NCBI RefSeq assembly: GCF_024722015.1
Contig: NZ_JANQBD010000001.1
Span: forward strand, 186,001 to 250,000
Source: Paenibacillus radicis (ex Xue et al. 2023)
Lineage (GTDB): Bacteria > Bacillota > Bacilli > Paenibacillales > NBRC-103111
Direction of reading: 5' to 3'
DNA length: 64,000 bases
Part shown: positions 16,890-26,236 of the stretch, one piece after another
Layout of the letters: each line of letters opens with the position of its first letter
How positions within the stretch are numbered: the first letter of the stretch is position 1
Made by a program: the position numbers and the translations under genes
The notes under the pieces: model-generated
Told to the model about the DNA's origin: nothing
The model's input: the letters and a program-made list of their open reading frames with translations, nothing else
Database searches by the model: none

Positions 16890-17513
16890 ATGAGAAGAAC
16901 CGAGTTCAGTATAACGGAGCCCGAGGAAACCGAATCATTTTTACAGGAAATGAGCTTTGGAGTGCTTGGGACTATAGGAGAAGACGGCTGGCCTCAGCTG
17001 ACGCCCTTGAACTTTGCCTATCAGAATGGGGAACTTTATTTTCACGGCAGCCGAGTCGGGTCCAAGATGGAGCATTTGAAAAGGGACCCTCGCGTAACCT
17101 TCTCTGTCGCCAAGGAGTATGCCATCATCCCCTCCACTTTCTCTGATCCGAAGCTTGCATGCCCTGCTACCTCTTATTTCAAATCTGTTCTTATAAAAGG
17201 ATACGCTGAGCCCATCGCAGACCTGGATCTCAAAGCATCAGCATTGACAGCATTTATGCGCAAGCTGCAGCCAGAGGGAGGTTATGCTCCCATTGATCCG
17301 CTGGATCCCGATTATACGCCGCAGATCAAGGCAACAGCCGTTGTGCGCATCCGAATCACAGAGCTTTCGGCCAAGTTCAAGTTCGGGCAAAATGTGAAGG
17401 AGCCCAGGTTCAGCAAAATTACGGAGGGTCTCGAGCAAAGAAATCGGCCATTGGACGTCGAAACCATTGAGCTCATGAGAGCCTATTGCCCTCATCACAA
17501 AGAGCAGCCATAA
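16890..17513 (+). CDS. Pyridoxamine 5'-phosphate oxidase-fold protein
   Basis: A 207-residue split-barrel flavin-binding protein. ATG 16890 is 9 nt after GGGAGG (16875-16880). Motifs: FGVLGTIGEDGWPQLTPLNF, ELYFHGSRVGSKMEHLKRDPRVTFSV and ATSYFKSVLIKGYAEPI, typical of the PNPOx-like family that includes NimA-type nitroreductases and heme- or F420-binding members. True PdxH residues were not checked, so I do not call it PdxH. The divergent MocR gene suggests PLP-related regulation. The second copy of the structured repeat begins one base after its stop codon. Confidence 0.85.
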   Translation: MRRTEFSITEPEETESFLQEMSFGVLGTIGEDGWPQLTPLNFAYQNGELYFHGSRVGSKMEHLKRDPRVTFSVAKEYAIIPSTFSDPKLACPATSYFKSVLIKGYAEPIADLDLKASALTAFMRKLQPEGGYAPIDPLDPDYTPQIKATAVVRIRITELSAKFKFGQNVKEPRFSKITEGLEQRNRPLDVETIELMRAYCPHHKEQP

Positions 17514-17514
17514 T

Positions 17515-17630
17515 AAGAAAAGCAATTGATCGAAGCCTTTCGATGAATATACATTCGTGTCTTAAAGGTTGCTTTTCTTGCAATATCAGAATAGTTCAGC
17601 TTCGCTGAAAACTTTTTAATTCTGATATTA
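17515..17630 (+). repeat. Structured dispersed element, copy B
   Basis: The counterpart of 8171-8289. AAGAAAAGC (17515-17523) pairs with GCTTTTCTT (17571-17579). Inside are ATCGAA-GCCT-TTCGAT (17529-17544) and ACATTCGTGT (17551-17560). The second module is AATATCAGAAT (17582-17592) with ATTCTGATATT (17619-17629), an 11-bp stem, enclosing TTCAGC-TTC-GCTGAA (17595-17609). Sequence between the copies differs mainly in loops, and stems stay paired. It again sits right after a plus-strand gene and before a convergent gene's terminator. Confidence 0.75.
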
Positions 17631-17633
17631 TAA

Positions 17634-17683
17634 AAAAAACACTTCTTACCCGCATGCTGCATCAGCGGTGTGAAGTGTTTTTT
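17634..17683 (-). terminator. Intrinsic terminator of the sensor kinase gene
   Basis: AAAAAACACTTC (17634-17645) pairs with GAAGTGTTTTTT (17672-17683), 30 bp past the kinase stop codon on the minus strand. Confidence 0.85.
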
Positions 17684-17713
17684 CTTCTGATTAGACTTCC
17701 TTAGCAGACCTTT

Positions 17714-19882
17714 TTAGATCATGGAGTAGGTGTAAGGCAAATGCTCTACCTTACCACCTGAAAGTACAAGAGGCAATTCAATCTCTACTGTGGTACCCAC
17801 ACCCTCCGCGCTTTCCACATGGATGCGGCCGTGGTGATACTTAATGATTTGAAATGTGACCATCAGGCCGAGTCCGACCCCTTTTTCCTTTGTTGTATAA
17901 AAGGGTTCGCCAAGCTTCGGTATCCGTTCTTTGGACAATCCGCTTCCCTGATCCTTAAAGCAAATCTCCACGTGATCGTCTTCCAGCTCAACTCGGATCT
18001 GCAGCAAGCCCCCGTTTTCCATGGATTCGATTGAGTTTTTTACTATATTAATGAACGCTTGCTTCAATTGACTTTCTGCGCAGCTAATATTAGGAATCGG
18101 ACCCTCGATCAACAGATCTATTTCCACATTGTTCATGATTGCTTGTGATTGAAGCAGTTTCACCACATGCTCTAGAATCTCGCGCAAGTCATTTTTTTGT
18201 AAGCTTATGCACTGCGGTTTGGCTATAAAAAGCAGCTCGCTCACAATGAAGTTGATCCTATCCAGCTCAGACAGCATGATTTCCAGATTTTCCTGCTTGG
18301 CATTCGGGTTGGAATTCAGAAGCTGTATAAAACCACGGAGCGTCGTTAACGGATTACGTATTTCGTGGGCAACGCCTGCGGCCAGCTCACCTATTACAGA
18401 GAGCTTGTCTGTTTTGCGGATGATTTCTTCAGTGCTTTTTCGTTCAGAGATGTCTGAGAATATAACCACACCACCTTGAATCGCCTCGTCCTCAACGATG
18501 GGAGTTAATACATATTCAACCGGAAAAGACAACTCATCTTTTTTTCGAAACATAACTTCTTGTACATATTTGACTGTATTATTCCCAAAAATATCAAAAA
18601 GGGATTCCTCGAAACCACCGTCAACCATTCCCTCCTCACTCCAAATAAGCTCTGTGTGCTTCTTGCCGATCAGCTCATCAACGGAAAGCTCAAGCATTCG
18701 TGCCGCTGCCGGATTGCAAAATGTAATTTCCCCCTCCAGATTTAATCCGTATACACCTTCTCCGGCAGAATTAAGAATAAGCTCCAGAATACGGTGATTT
18801 TCCCGCAATTCCTTGGTTCTATCATTAATAATCAATTCCAGCTGCTCCAGCTGAATGGCATTGGATAATGCAGTTGCAGTAACATCTACAATGGACTGGG
18901 CCAGCAGCATATCGTGCTCTGTATAGGTGCGAATCTCCCCTAAGCTGACGACAGCTATCGTACCGAGAACCTCGCCTGTTGCTACCAAGGGCAGCATAAA
19001 TACCCCTCGTATCCCGAATTTATGGCAAGCTTCATGGTTCGGACGATGATCTTTGTCCACATCAGGAATAAATACGTATTTCTTCGTGCGGATCACCTCT
19101 TGAAACAATAAATCCCTTTCGTAGTCAAGCTTGATCTTGCTATGTGTTTTACGCCACTGCTCCTCGGTCCATTCGCTGTTTCCGCTTAATTTGGCCGGAC
19201 GAAAAGTGCTGCCGATTGAATCACACAAATGTACGCCAATATTTGTATTATCGAGTACTCGTCCTACATAACGAAAACAGGTATCCAGTATCTTCTCCGT
19301 AGTCGAACACAGAGAAAGCTCGCTTGTTACATCAAGGAGCAGTTGCTTCTCCCTCAGAAGCGATTGGATCGCTTGAAATTGCTTCACATTATGGATCGCC
19401 ACTCCCGCCATATTGACATAAGCTTCAACCGTCTGAATTTCCGATTCAGACAAGTTCATAGGAATACCGTAATCGAATAAAAATACAATACCGAACAGTT
19501 CATCTCCATATGAAATCGGCAATCCCAACAAGGAACGAATTTTGAACAGCTCCACCGGCTTCGGATCCGGTCTGGTATCCATGGATGTATCGGGTATATA
19601 AATGCTTTTTCTTGTTTCAATAATGTCCCTGGCCAAATGATCCGTTTGTGGGTCTACAATCATTTGATTAAGGGTAATCCCATTAATAATATCCGGTTTA
19701 CCTACATATCCACGGAAGGTACCGTCCGATTGCGGCAAATAAATACCCGTAGAGTCGCATTGGACAATTTCATCCGATATAGCAGAGGCAACCGCTTCAA
19801 GAAGTGAATGCAAATCCAAATTTGAATTAATCAGTTGACTGATTTTAGCCAACCGGGCATATCTGGCTTGATCATCATTCAT
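17714..19882 (-). CDS. Soluble GAF-GAF-PAS sensor histidine kinase
   Basis: A 722-residue protein without membrane segments. Two GAF domains occupy about 10-170 and 185-345, followed by a short coiled linker, a PAS domain at about 365-480 (GVYGLNLEGEITFCNPAAARML), HisKA with phospho-acceptor GVAHEIRNPLTTLRGF, and an HATPase domain with N-box FINIVKNSIESM, DQGSGLS and KGVGLGLMV. The layout resembles sporulation-type or NtrB-like kinases. No response regulator lies next to it, so the partner is unknown. Ligand of the GAF domains is unknown. Confidence 0.9.
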   Translation of the reverse strand: MNDDQARYARLAKISQLINSNLDLHSLLEAVASAISDEIVQCDSTGIYLPQSDGTFRGYVGKPDIINGITLNQMIVDPQTDHLARDIIETRKSIYIPDTSMDTRPDPKPVELFKIRSLLGLPISYGDELFGIVFLFDYGIPMNLSESEIQTVEAYVNMAGVAIHNVKQFQAIQSLLREKQLLLDVTSELSLCSTTEKILDTCFRYVGRVLDNTNIGVHLCDSIGSTFRPAKLSGNSEWTEEQWRKTHSKIKLDYERDLLFQEVIRTKKYVFIPDVDKDHRPNHEACHKFGIRGVFMLPLVATGEVLGTIAVVSLGEIRTYTEHDMLLAQSIVDVTATALSNAIQLEQLELIINDRTKELRENHRILELILNSAGEGVYGLNLEGEITFCNPAAARMLELSVDELIGKKHTELIWSEEGMVDGGFEESLFDIFGNNTVKYVQEVMFRKKDELSFPVEYVLTPIVEDEAIQGGVVIFSDISERKSTEEIIRKTDKLSVIGELAAGVAHEIRNPLTTLRGFIQLLNSNPNAKQENLEIMLSELDRINFIVSELLFIAKPQCISLQKNDLREILEHVVKLLQSQAIMNNVEIDLLIEGPIPNISCAESQLKQAFINIVKNSIESMENGGLLQIRVELEDDHVEICFKDQGSGLSKERIPKLGEPFYTTKEKGVGLGLMVTFQIIKYHHGRIHVESAEGVGTTVEIELPLVLSGGKVEHLPYTYSMI

Positions 19883-19920
19883 ATTTACACCATCCTTTAT
19901 CGATCCGATTGCGGGAATGA

Positions 19921-21555
19921 TTACTTTTGAAAAGAGGAAAGAAATTTCACTCTGTCTCCCATTGGAGGAATATTGTTATCCACTATTGAAATTTCAAGCA
20001 CAGCTGGCCCGTCCACTAAAATATCATGCAGCACTCCGGCAGAAAGATCCTGCAATTTCTCAACTCTCCAGCTAGGTATGCCCATAGAATATGCCATATC
20101 CGATATCGAAACAGGCTGCTGCTCGAAGCGCGGGTGACTCCGTTTATACTGCAGCGTGTGGCCATGATAGACCATTCCCAGCCTTGCGTTATTGATAACT
20201 ACAAATAAAATCGGCAGATTGTACTCCTTCGCCGTTAAAATTTCCATACCATGCATGAAAAAACAGCCATCTCCTGTAATGCAAACCGCAGGACGGTAAG
20301 GATCTGCAAGATTCATCCCGATTGCAGCTCCGATCGCGGTTCCCATTGCCCCAAAATGTACATTGATATCAAAAGTGTCCGTCTCCATTACCTGCATATA
20401 ATGGATTACATATGACATAAACTCCCCGATATCGACCGCATAGCGGGTTGAGGGTGGCATATGCTTTTGCAAGGACAAGAGCACATTCTGAGTGTTATAG
20501 GCTGTGGAAGGCTGTGGAATCGAAGCTGTGACATCAGGCTCGAAGCTATTGCGGCGAAGCCCCATACGCTCCAATTCCTGAATAAGGAACCTGAGGCCCA
20601 AGCCCGCATCGCCTCGTATCGGCAAATCAATAGGATAGGTACGATGGAAGACCGTTTCATCAATATCGATTTGCACAGTATAACGATCTCCGGTCAGATG
20701 TCGGTTCCAGTTGCTGGTGGCCGTCTCGCCAAGGCTCGAACCTACAATCAGAATAGCGCGGTACTCTTGATCTTCTATAAGCTTGGTAGCGCGCGCCTGT
20801 CCAGCAAAGCCGAATATACCGTGATAGAGCGGATGAGAGTGGGGCACGAATCCTTTTGCCTGCGGTGTTGTAACAATCGGCCAATTCAGAGTTTCAGCCA
20901 GCTGCAGCACATCCGGCATAGCACGGCGGGCTCCTTGCCCGACGAAGATAATGCCTTTACTGCGCTCCAATAGCTCCTTGGCCGCTTGCCGCAGCAACGA
21001 ACGATTGGGAACGCTGATCTGCTGCTGCGGAAACGGCGGCAGCGCGACTGGCTCCACCTGCTCCAACTGTATGTCTATGGGCATCTGAACGTGAACAGGA
21101 CCCGGTATTCCGGATAACGCAATTTCAACTGCCCTCGCTACCTCATAAAGCAAATCTTCTGCGCGAGAAACGGATACGCTGTACTTGGTCACCGGTTGAA
21201 ACAAAGGCACCGCGTTCAATTCTTGTGAGGCGTTCAATCCAACCGTCCTGACTGGAACCGAGCCTGTCAGGAACAGAACAGGAAGATGCTCGCGGTATGC
21301 ATGCGCAGCCCCTGTCAGCAGATTCGTGCTTCCAGGACCGCTGCATCCGATGCAAACCCCCAGGCTGTCGGAATGTTTAGCATAAGCCGCGGCCATATAG
21401 GAAGCAGCCCCTTCATGCTTAGCAACAACCGGTGTAATTTGGGGCATTTCATACAATTCGTCAAAAAATGCATTTATTGAGCCCGCAGGGATGCCAAATA
21501 CATATTTGACCCCGCCTTCAACCAAGAAATCAATCACATTCCGAACTGCTTTCAT
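19921..21555 (-). CDS. Thiamine-diphosphate enzyme, acetolactate synthase-like
   Basis: A 544-residue enzyme with the three-domain TPP fold. The N-terminal domain has the catalytic glutamate in VAKHEGAASYMA and CSGPGSTNLLTG. The middle domain spans about 190-330. The C-terminal domain has the TPP/Mg motif GDGCFFMHGMEILT...FVVINN. It resembles IlvB-type acetolactate synthases and related decarboxylases, but there is no ilvN/ilvC neighbour, so a catabolic or biosynthetic ALS role is not assured. Other possibilities are pyruvate oxidase or a benzoylformate-decarboxylase-like enzyme. Confidence 0.85.
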   Translation of the reverse strand: MKAVRNVIDFLVEGGVKYVFGIPAGSINAFFDELYEMPQITPVVAKHEGAASYMAAAYAKHSDSLGVCIGCSGPGSTNLLTGAAHAYREHLPVLFLTGSVPVRTVGLNASQELNAVPLFQPVTKYSVSVSRAEDLLYEVARAVEIALSGIPGPVHVQMPIDIQLEQVEPVALPPFPQQQISVPNRSLLRQAAKELLERSKGIIFVGQGARRAMPDVLQLAETLNWPIVTTPQAKGFVPHSHPLYHGIFGFAGQARATKLIEDQEYRAILIVGSSLGETATSNWNRHLTGDRYTVQIDIDETVFHRTYPIDLPIRGDAGLGLRFLIQELERMGLRRNSFEPDVTASIPQPSTAYNTQNVLLSLQKHMPPSTRYAVDIGEFMSYVIHYMQVMETDTFDINVHFGAMGTAIGAAIGMNLADPYRPAVCITGDGCFFMHGMEILTAKEYNLPILFVVINNARLGMVYHGHTLQYKRSHPRFEQQPVSISDMAYSMGIPSWRVEKLQDLSAGVLHDILVDGPAVLEISIVDNNIPPMGDRVKFLSSFQK

Positions 21556-21697
21556 TATTATTTCCCTCTTTTCTACACGGTTCGATTTTGTTCGACTATT
21601 TTCTACACTATTCCTTTTATGGTAATATTTTACTAATACTATTATTCTTCATGTCGACATAAAATCCTCTTTTATTAAATAAAATGTTCTGAAAACG

Positions 21698-21720
21698 CAA
21701 AAAATCCCCACAAAGTGGGG
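21698..21720 (-). terminator. Hairpin terminator, second in series after kduI
   Basis: CCCCAC (21706-21711) pairs with GTGGGG (21715-21720) around an AAA loop. On the minus strand it is followed by a T-run. It lies between kduI and the TPP-enzyme gene and would back up the kduI terminator. Confidence 0.65.
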
Positions 21721-21784
21721 TCTTGCTTCGACGTTGATTCAGATACTTTGCGGGGAGCCACGAGACATATAAAATCTATATAGA

Positions 21785-21810
21785 CAAAAAAGGACGCTTT
21801 TCAGCGTCCT
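21785..21810 (-). terminator. Intrinsic terminator of kduI
   Basis: AGGACGC (21791-21797) pairs with GCGTCCT (21804-21810) and is followed on the minus strand by T6. It starts 23 bp after the kduI stop codon. Confidence 0.88.
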
Positions 21811-21832
21811 AATTACCAGATAAAAATGTTTT

Positions 21833-22666
21833 TTAGCGCAAATCCTTCGGTTGAACCATATCCATATCCGTGAACTCTTGGTTCTCACCAGCCATAGCCC
21901 AAATGAATGTATAGTTGTTTGTACCTACGCCGGAATGGATCGACCAGCTTGGTGAAATGATCGCCTGCTCATTGCGAACAACAAGGTGACGAGTTTCAGA
22001 AGGCTCACCCATCAAGTGGAACACCAATCCGTCTTCAGGCATATCGAAGTAGAAATACACTTCAGAGCGGCGGTTGTGAGTGTGGCAAGGCATTGTATTC
22101 CACATATTGCCCGGTTTCAAAAGTGTCATACCCATAACCAGCTGGCAGCTTTGAATACCGTTTAGGTGGATATATTTATAAATGGTACGTTCGTTAGAAG
22201 AATTGATCGAACCCAGGTGCTGAGGCTCAGCCTTGCTGATTTCCACTTTCTCAGTCGGGTAGTTTTTATGTGCTGGCGTGGAGTTGAAGTAGAAGCGTGC
22301 CGGATTAGCAGAATCCGCGCTCTTGAATACCACTTCTTTGTTGCCCAGACCTACGTACAGGCAATCCTTGCTTTCAAGCACATATTCAGTACCATCTACA
22401 GTTACGAAGCCTTTAGGGCCAACATTGATAATTCCAATTTCACGACGCTCCAAGAAATATTCAGCGCCCATTTCATGCTTGTCCGCTTCGAGCTTAATCG
22501 GCTCTGATGTAGGGATAACGCCACCTGTAATAAAACGGTCTACGTGACTGTATACCATGTTTAGTTGACCTGGTGCAAACAGACTTTCGATAACAAACTC
22601 GCTTCTCAATCTGTCTGTATCATAGGATTTAGTTTCTTTTGGATTCGTCGCATAGCGAATTTCCAT
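21833..22666 (-). CDS. kduI: 5-dehydro-4-deoxy-D-glucuronate isomerase
   Basis: A 277-residue cupin enzyme of pectin/unsaturated uronate breakdown that isomerises 5-keto-4-deoxyuronate to 2,5-diketo-3-deoxygluconate. The metal-binding residues are seen in MPCHTHNRRSEVYFYFD (HxH...E) and SWSIHSGVG. Full family length. GAGGAGG lies 11 nt before ATG 22666. kduD, kdgK and pectate lyases are not adjacent, so the gene is separated from the rest of its pathway. It has two successive terminators downstream. Confidence 0.95.
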   Translation of the reverse strand: MEIRYATNPKETKSYDTDRLRSEFVIESLFAPGQLNMVYSHVDRFITGGVIPTSEPIKLEADKHEMGAEYFLERREIGIINVGPKGFVTVDGTEYVLESKDCLYVGLGNKEVVFKSADSANPARFYFNSTPAHKNYPTEKVEISKAEPQHLGSINSSNERTIYKYIHLNGIQSCQLVMGMTLLKPGNMWNTMPCHTHNRRSEVYFYFDMPEDGLVFHLMGEPSETRHLVVRNEQAIISPSWSIHSGVGTNNYTFIWAMAGENQEFTDMDMVQPKDLR

Positions 22667-22979
22667 AGCAATAATTGCCTCCTCGGAAAATATAAGTTAG
22701 TATTCGGGATTTCGGTCCAATCATCGGATAACAAACTAATCAAGCTCTTCTCAATTCCGTTCTGTCCGTTCCCCATCATATGGTAACATAAATCGCTTCA
22801 TCTCGCTACCACGCTCCATTTACTTGTTCTGCCGCTTCTTCGATTGAAAACAATTCTCAATTTAACACAATCAGCGTGACTCCCCCTTGAGAAAATGGTA
22901 TAATGTTCCCTAAATGTTGGGCTTCACAAAATGTATGGCCCACTAAAGAGAAGTTCAGATCACGGAAGGACGGACCCAA
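22667..22979. other. 313-bp divergent intergenic region kduI/aminotransferase
   Basis: It holds the promoters of the two divergent genes. An extended -10 promoter for the plus-strand gene is listed separately. No other structured element or small gene is evident. Confidence 0.5.
22876..22904 (+). promoter_or_regulatory. Extended -10 promoter for the aminotransferase
   Basis: GTGACT (22876-22881), a 17-bp spacer and TGGTATAAT with a perfect -10 TATAAT (22899-22904). It lies 75 bp before the ATG at 22980. Confidence 0.6.
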
Positions 22980-24287
22980 ATGAATCCTCTTGCACAACAG
23001 CTCAATGATACGATTTCCAAAGAAAATAAGTATGTATTTGATATGCTATCAGGCTTAGGCAAGCAAATCTTTTTCCCTAAGGTGGGCATCTTAAGCCAGT
23101 CGGCGGAAGCCAAGCAAAAAGCTCATAAATTCAATGCCACCATCGGTACAGCGCTCGAAAATGGGCAGCCTATGCACCTGAAGGTCATTCAAGATACGTT
23201 ATCCGCCTACAATCCGAAGGATATATACGAATATGCGCCTCCAGCAGGCAAGCCGGAGCTGCGTACTGCATGGCGCAGTAAAATGCTGGAGGAGAACCCG
23301 AGCTTAACGAGTGAGGGCCTGGGCAATCCTATTGTCACCAATGCACTGACCCATGGATTAAGCATTGTTGCCGACTTGTTCGCCGATGCTGGCGATGCAG
23401 TTATCATCCCCGATAAAAACTGGGAAAATTACGAGCTGACTTTCGGAATTCGCCGCGGTGCGGAGATTGTTAATTATCCGTTGTATAATAGCGAACGCAA
23501 GTTTAATTCCGCGGCATTGCGTGACGCTCTGCTCGCTCAAAAAAACAAAGGCAAAGCAATCGTCGTATTGAACTTTCCGAACAACCCGACTGGCTACACC
23601 CCGGGTCCTGAGGAAGGCAAACAAATCGTAGCCGTTATTAAGGAAGCAGCCGAGGCAGGAATTAATGTTGTAGCCGTAGCTGATGACGCTTATTTCGGAC
23701 TTTTCTTCGAAAACTCGTTGCAGGAATCATTAGCAGGCCAATTGGCAAATTTACATCCGCGTGTGCTTTCCATCAAAGTAGACGGCGCTACGAAGGAAGA
23801 ATTTGTATGGGGCTTCCGGGTCGGCTTTATCACCTATGCCGGACAAAGCCAAGGAATGCTTGCTGCACTGGAGCAAAAGACGATGGGCATTATCCGTGCA
23901 ACGATTTCAAGCGGACCGCATCCTTCCCAAACCTTCGTGCTTCACGCCTTGAACGCTCCTGAATTCAAAGCTCAGAAGCAAGAAAAGTTCGAAATTATGA
24001 AGGGGCGAGCCAACAAAGTTAAAGACATTCTCGATAACAGCGAGTTTGATGCCGTATGGGAATACTACCCTTTCAATTCCGGTTACTTTATGTGCCTAAA
24101 GCTGAAAACCGTTGATGCGGAATCACTGCGCGTTCATCTGCTCAATAATTACGGTATCGGAACCATCGCACTTGGTGAAACCGATCTGCGCGTTGCTTTC
24201 TCTTGCATTGAAGAAGAGAATTTGGAGGAGCTGTTCAGCTTGATTTTCCAAGGCGTTCAGGACATCCAGAAAGTAACTGCACAATAA
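22980..24287 (+). CDS. Class I/II PLP-dependent aminotransferase
   Basis: A 435-residue fold-type I enzyme. Recognisable parts: YAPPAGKPELR, VVLNFPNNPTGY (cofactor-binding Asn), ADDAYFGLFF (Asp/Tyr that hold PLP), and the Schiff-base lysine probably in DGATKEEFVWGFRVGF with the following Arg. The C-terminus GIGTIALGETDLRVAFSC contains the substrate-carboxylate Arg. The amino-donor specificity cannot be told. Single-gene unit with its own promoter and a strong terminator. Confidence 0.85.
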   Translation: MNPLAQQLNDTISKENKYVFDMLSGLGKQIFFPKVGILSQSAEAKQKAHKFNATIGTALENGQPMHLKVIQDTLSAYNPKDIYEYAPPAGKPELRTAWRSKMLEENPSLTSEGLGNPIVTNALTHGLSIVADLFADAGDAVIIPDKNWENYELTFGIRRGAEIVNYPLYNSERKFNSAALRDALLAQKNKGKAIVVLNFPNNPTGYTPGPEEGKQIVAVIKEAAEAGINVVAVADDAYFGLFFENSLQESLAGQLANLHPRVLSIKVDGATKEEFVWGFRVGFITYAGQSQGMLAALEQKTMGIIRATISSGPHPSQTFVLHALNAPEFKAQKQEKFEIMKGRANKVKDILDNSEFDAVWEYYPFNSGYFMCLKLKTVDAESLRVHLLNNYGIGTIALGETDLRVAFSCIEEENLEELFSLIFQGVQDIQKVTAQ

Positions 24288-24311
24288 CAATAACAATAAG
24301 TGACAACATAC

Positions 24312-24355
24312 AAAAAGCCGAATTCTCCAGTACTTTTGAGAATTCGGCCTTTTTA
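24312..24355 (+). terminator. Intrinsic terminator after the aminotransferase
   Basis: GCCGAATTCTC (24317-24327) pairs perfectly with GAGAATTCGGC (24338-24348) and is followed by CTTTTT. Confidence 0.92.
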
Positions 24356-24466
24356 TATTTGTTTAGCCTATTATATTCATTTATTCATTGCTGTTTACAT
24401 TCAGTTTATATGGATGGGGTATCTTTTATACATACGAGATACAATTATGGAGAGGATGATTTTAAA

Positions 24467-26215
24467 TTGACAAATAATAATCCAAGCGGGGGCTGGCGCG
24501 ATTTCGTGCGTTTAATATGGCAGACCAAACCTCCCCTTCTATTAATGAGCATCGCACTGGCGATGAGTATTGGCTCCACGTTAGTCGGATTAAGCATTCC
24601 ATTGTTTACTAAGAATATGGTAAACAGCTTCTCCCTGGATTCGATAGACACCATTCACATTATAGGACTCGGAGCCGCTTTTATTATGCAAGCTATCGCT
24701 GGGGGCATCTCCGTATATTTACTGAATCGGTCAGGACAGAAGGTCGTTGCTTCACTTAGAGATCTTTTATGGAAAAAGCATTTGCAATTGCCCATTCCTT
24801 TCTATGATCGGCATCAAACAGGCGAGATGGTTAGCCGGATAGTAAATGATACGGGCATCCTCAAAGAGCTTATCACCGAAAACCTTACAAGCTTCGTGAC
24901 CGGGCTCATTTCCATCATAGGCGCTATTGGAGTGTTGCTGTATTTGGACTGGAGAATGACGCTGCTCATCGTGCTGGCTGTTCCCCTCTCCATGCTGTTC
25001 TTGTTTCCGCTTGGACGCAAAATGCATCAAATTTCCAAGGGATTACAGGGAGAAACAGCTCAATTCACGGCTACGCTGACTCGTGTGCTTTCGGAAATTC
25101 GTCTCGTTAAAACATCCAATGCGGAGCATGTGGAGTACGCTAACGGGCAGCGCGGCATTACAAACCTATTCCAATTCGGAGTAAGAGAAGGTAAGGTTCA
25201 AGCTGTCGTAGGACCTTTAATGTATTTTGTCATCATGCTGTTGTTCGTTGTCATAATTGGATATGGAGGACTTCGGGTATCATCAGGTGAGTTGACTTCT
25301 GGCGATTTGGTCGCTTTCCTTTTATACTTATTTCAGATTATAATGCCGATCACACAGATTTCCCGCTTTTTCACCCAATTTCAAAAAGGGATGGGAGCTA
25401 CGGAAAGAATTATTGCAACATTGGCCACTGAAGAAGAGGATTTGCAAAGCGGCAGGCCTGTAGCCGATATGGGACCACAGATTAAGTTGGAGCAAGTTAG
25501 CTTCGCATATCCATCGGGAGATCAGGTGCTCAAGGACGTGAATATAACGATTGAAATGGGAAAAGTAACCGCAATAGTAGGACCTAGCGGTGGTGGAAAA
25601 ACAACGCTATTCTCAATGCTGGAACGGTTTTATGAGCCGCAAGACGGCCTTATTCGAATCGGCGGAGAAGCATTAACCAGCCTGTCCTTAAGCTCCTGGC
25701 GGAGCCGGATTGGCTATGTATCACAAGAGAGCCCGCTTATTGCCGGTACGATTCGTGACAATATTACCTATGGCATGGAGCAAGCAATTAGTGATGAGCA
25801 GCTAGCTGAAGCTGCCAGGATGGCTTATGCCGATGTATTTATTAATGAGCTTCCGAATCGGTTCGATACAGAAGTGGGCGAACGAGGCATCAAGCTATCC
25901 GGAGGTCAACGGCAACGAATTGCGATCGCCAGAGCGCTGCTGCGAAATCCAAGTGTTCTGATGCTGGATGAAGCAACCTCAAGTCTGGACAGCTTATCAG
26001 AAATCATGGTGCAGAAAGCGTTGAAAAATTTAATGAAAGGACGTACAACGCTCGTAATCGCCCACCGTCTATCCACTGTAGTAGATGCAGATCAAATTGT
26101 TTTTATCGAAAAAGGAAAAGTTACCGGAAACGGAACACATAATCACTTATATGAAACACATTCCATGTACCGGGAGTTTGCCGATCAACAGCTGCGTATG
26201 CAGTCACCTGTCTAA
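24467..26215 (+). CDS. ABC exporter (fused membrane and ATPase domains), BmrA-like
   Basis: A 582-residue half-transporter. TTG 24467 is chosen because GGAGAGG (24449-24455) lies 11 nt upstream; the longer frame starting at 24359 has no ribosome site. Six membrane helices span about 20-310. The ATPase domain follows: Walker A GPSGGGKTT, Q-loop VSQESPL, signature LSGGQRQR, Walker B VLMLDEATSSLD, H-loop IAHRLST. It is a homodimeric multidrug or lipid-type exporter by family. It is followed at 21 bp by a response regulator and kinase, so expression is probably controlled by that pair, as in antibiotic-response modules. Confidence 0.9.
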   Translation: MTNNNPSGGWRDFVRLIWQTKPPLLLMSIALAMSIGSTLVGLSIPLFTKNMVNSFSLDSIDTIHIIGLGAAFIMQAIAGGISVYLLNRSGQKVVASLRDLLWKKHLQLPIPFYDRHQTGEMVSRIVNDTGILKELITENLTSFVTGLISIIGAIGVLLYLDWRMTLLIVLAVPLSMLFLFPLGRKMHQISKGLQGETAQFTATLTRVLSEIRLVKTSNAEHVEYANGQRGITNLFQFGVREGKVQAVVGPLMYFVIMLLFVVIIGYGGLRVSSGELTSGDLVAFLLYLFQIIMPITQISRFFTQFQKGMGATERIIATLATEEEDLQSGRPVADMGPQIKLEQVSFAYPSGDQVLKDVNITIEMGKVTAIVGPSGGGKTTLFSMLERFYEPQDGLIRIGGEALTSLSLSSWRSRIGYVSQESPLIAGTIRDNITYGMEQAISDEQLAEAARMAYADVFINELPNRFDTEVGERGIKLSGGQRQRIAIARALLRNPSVLMLDEATSSLDSLSEIMVQKALKNLMKGRTTLVIAHRLSTVVDADQIVFIEKGKVTGNGTHNHLYETHSMYREFADQQLRMQSPV

Positions 26216-26236
26216 AAAGGAGTGTAAAACTACAGG

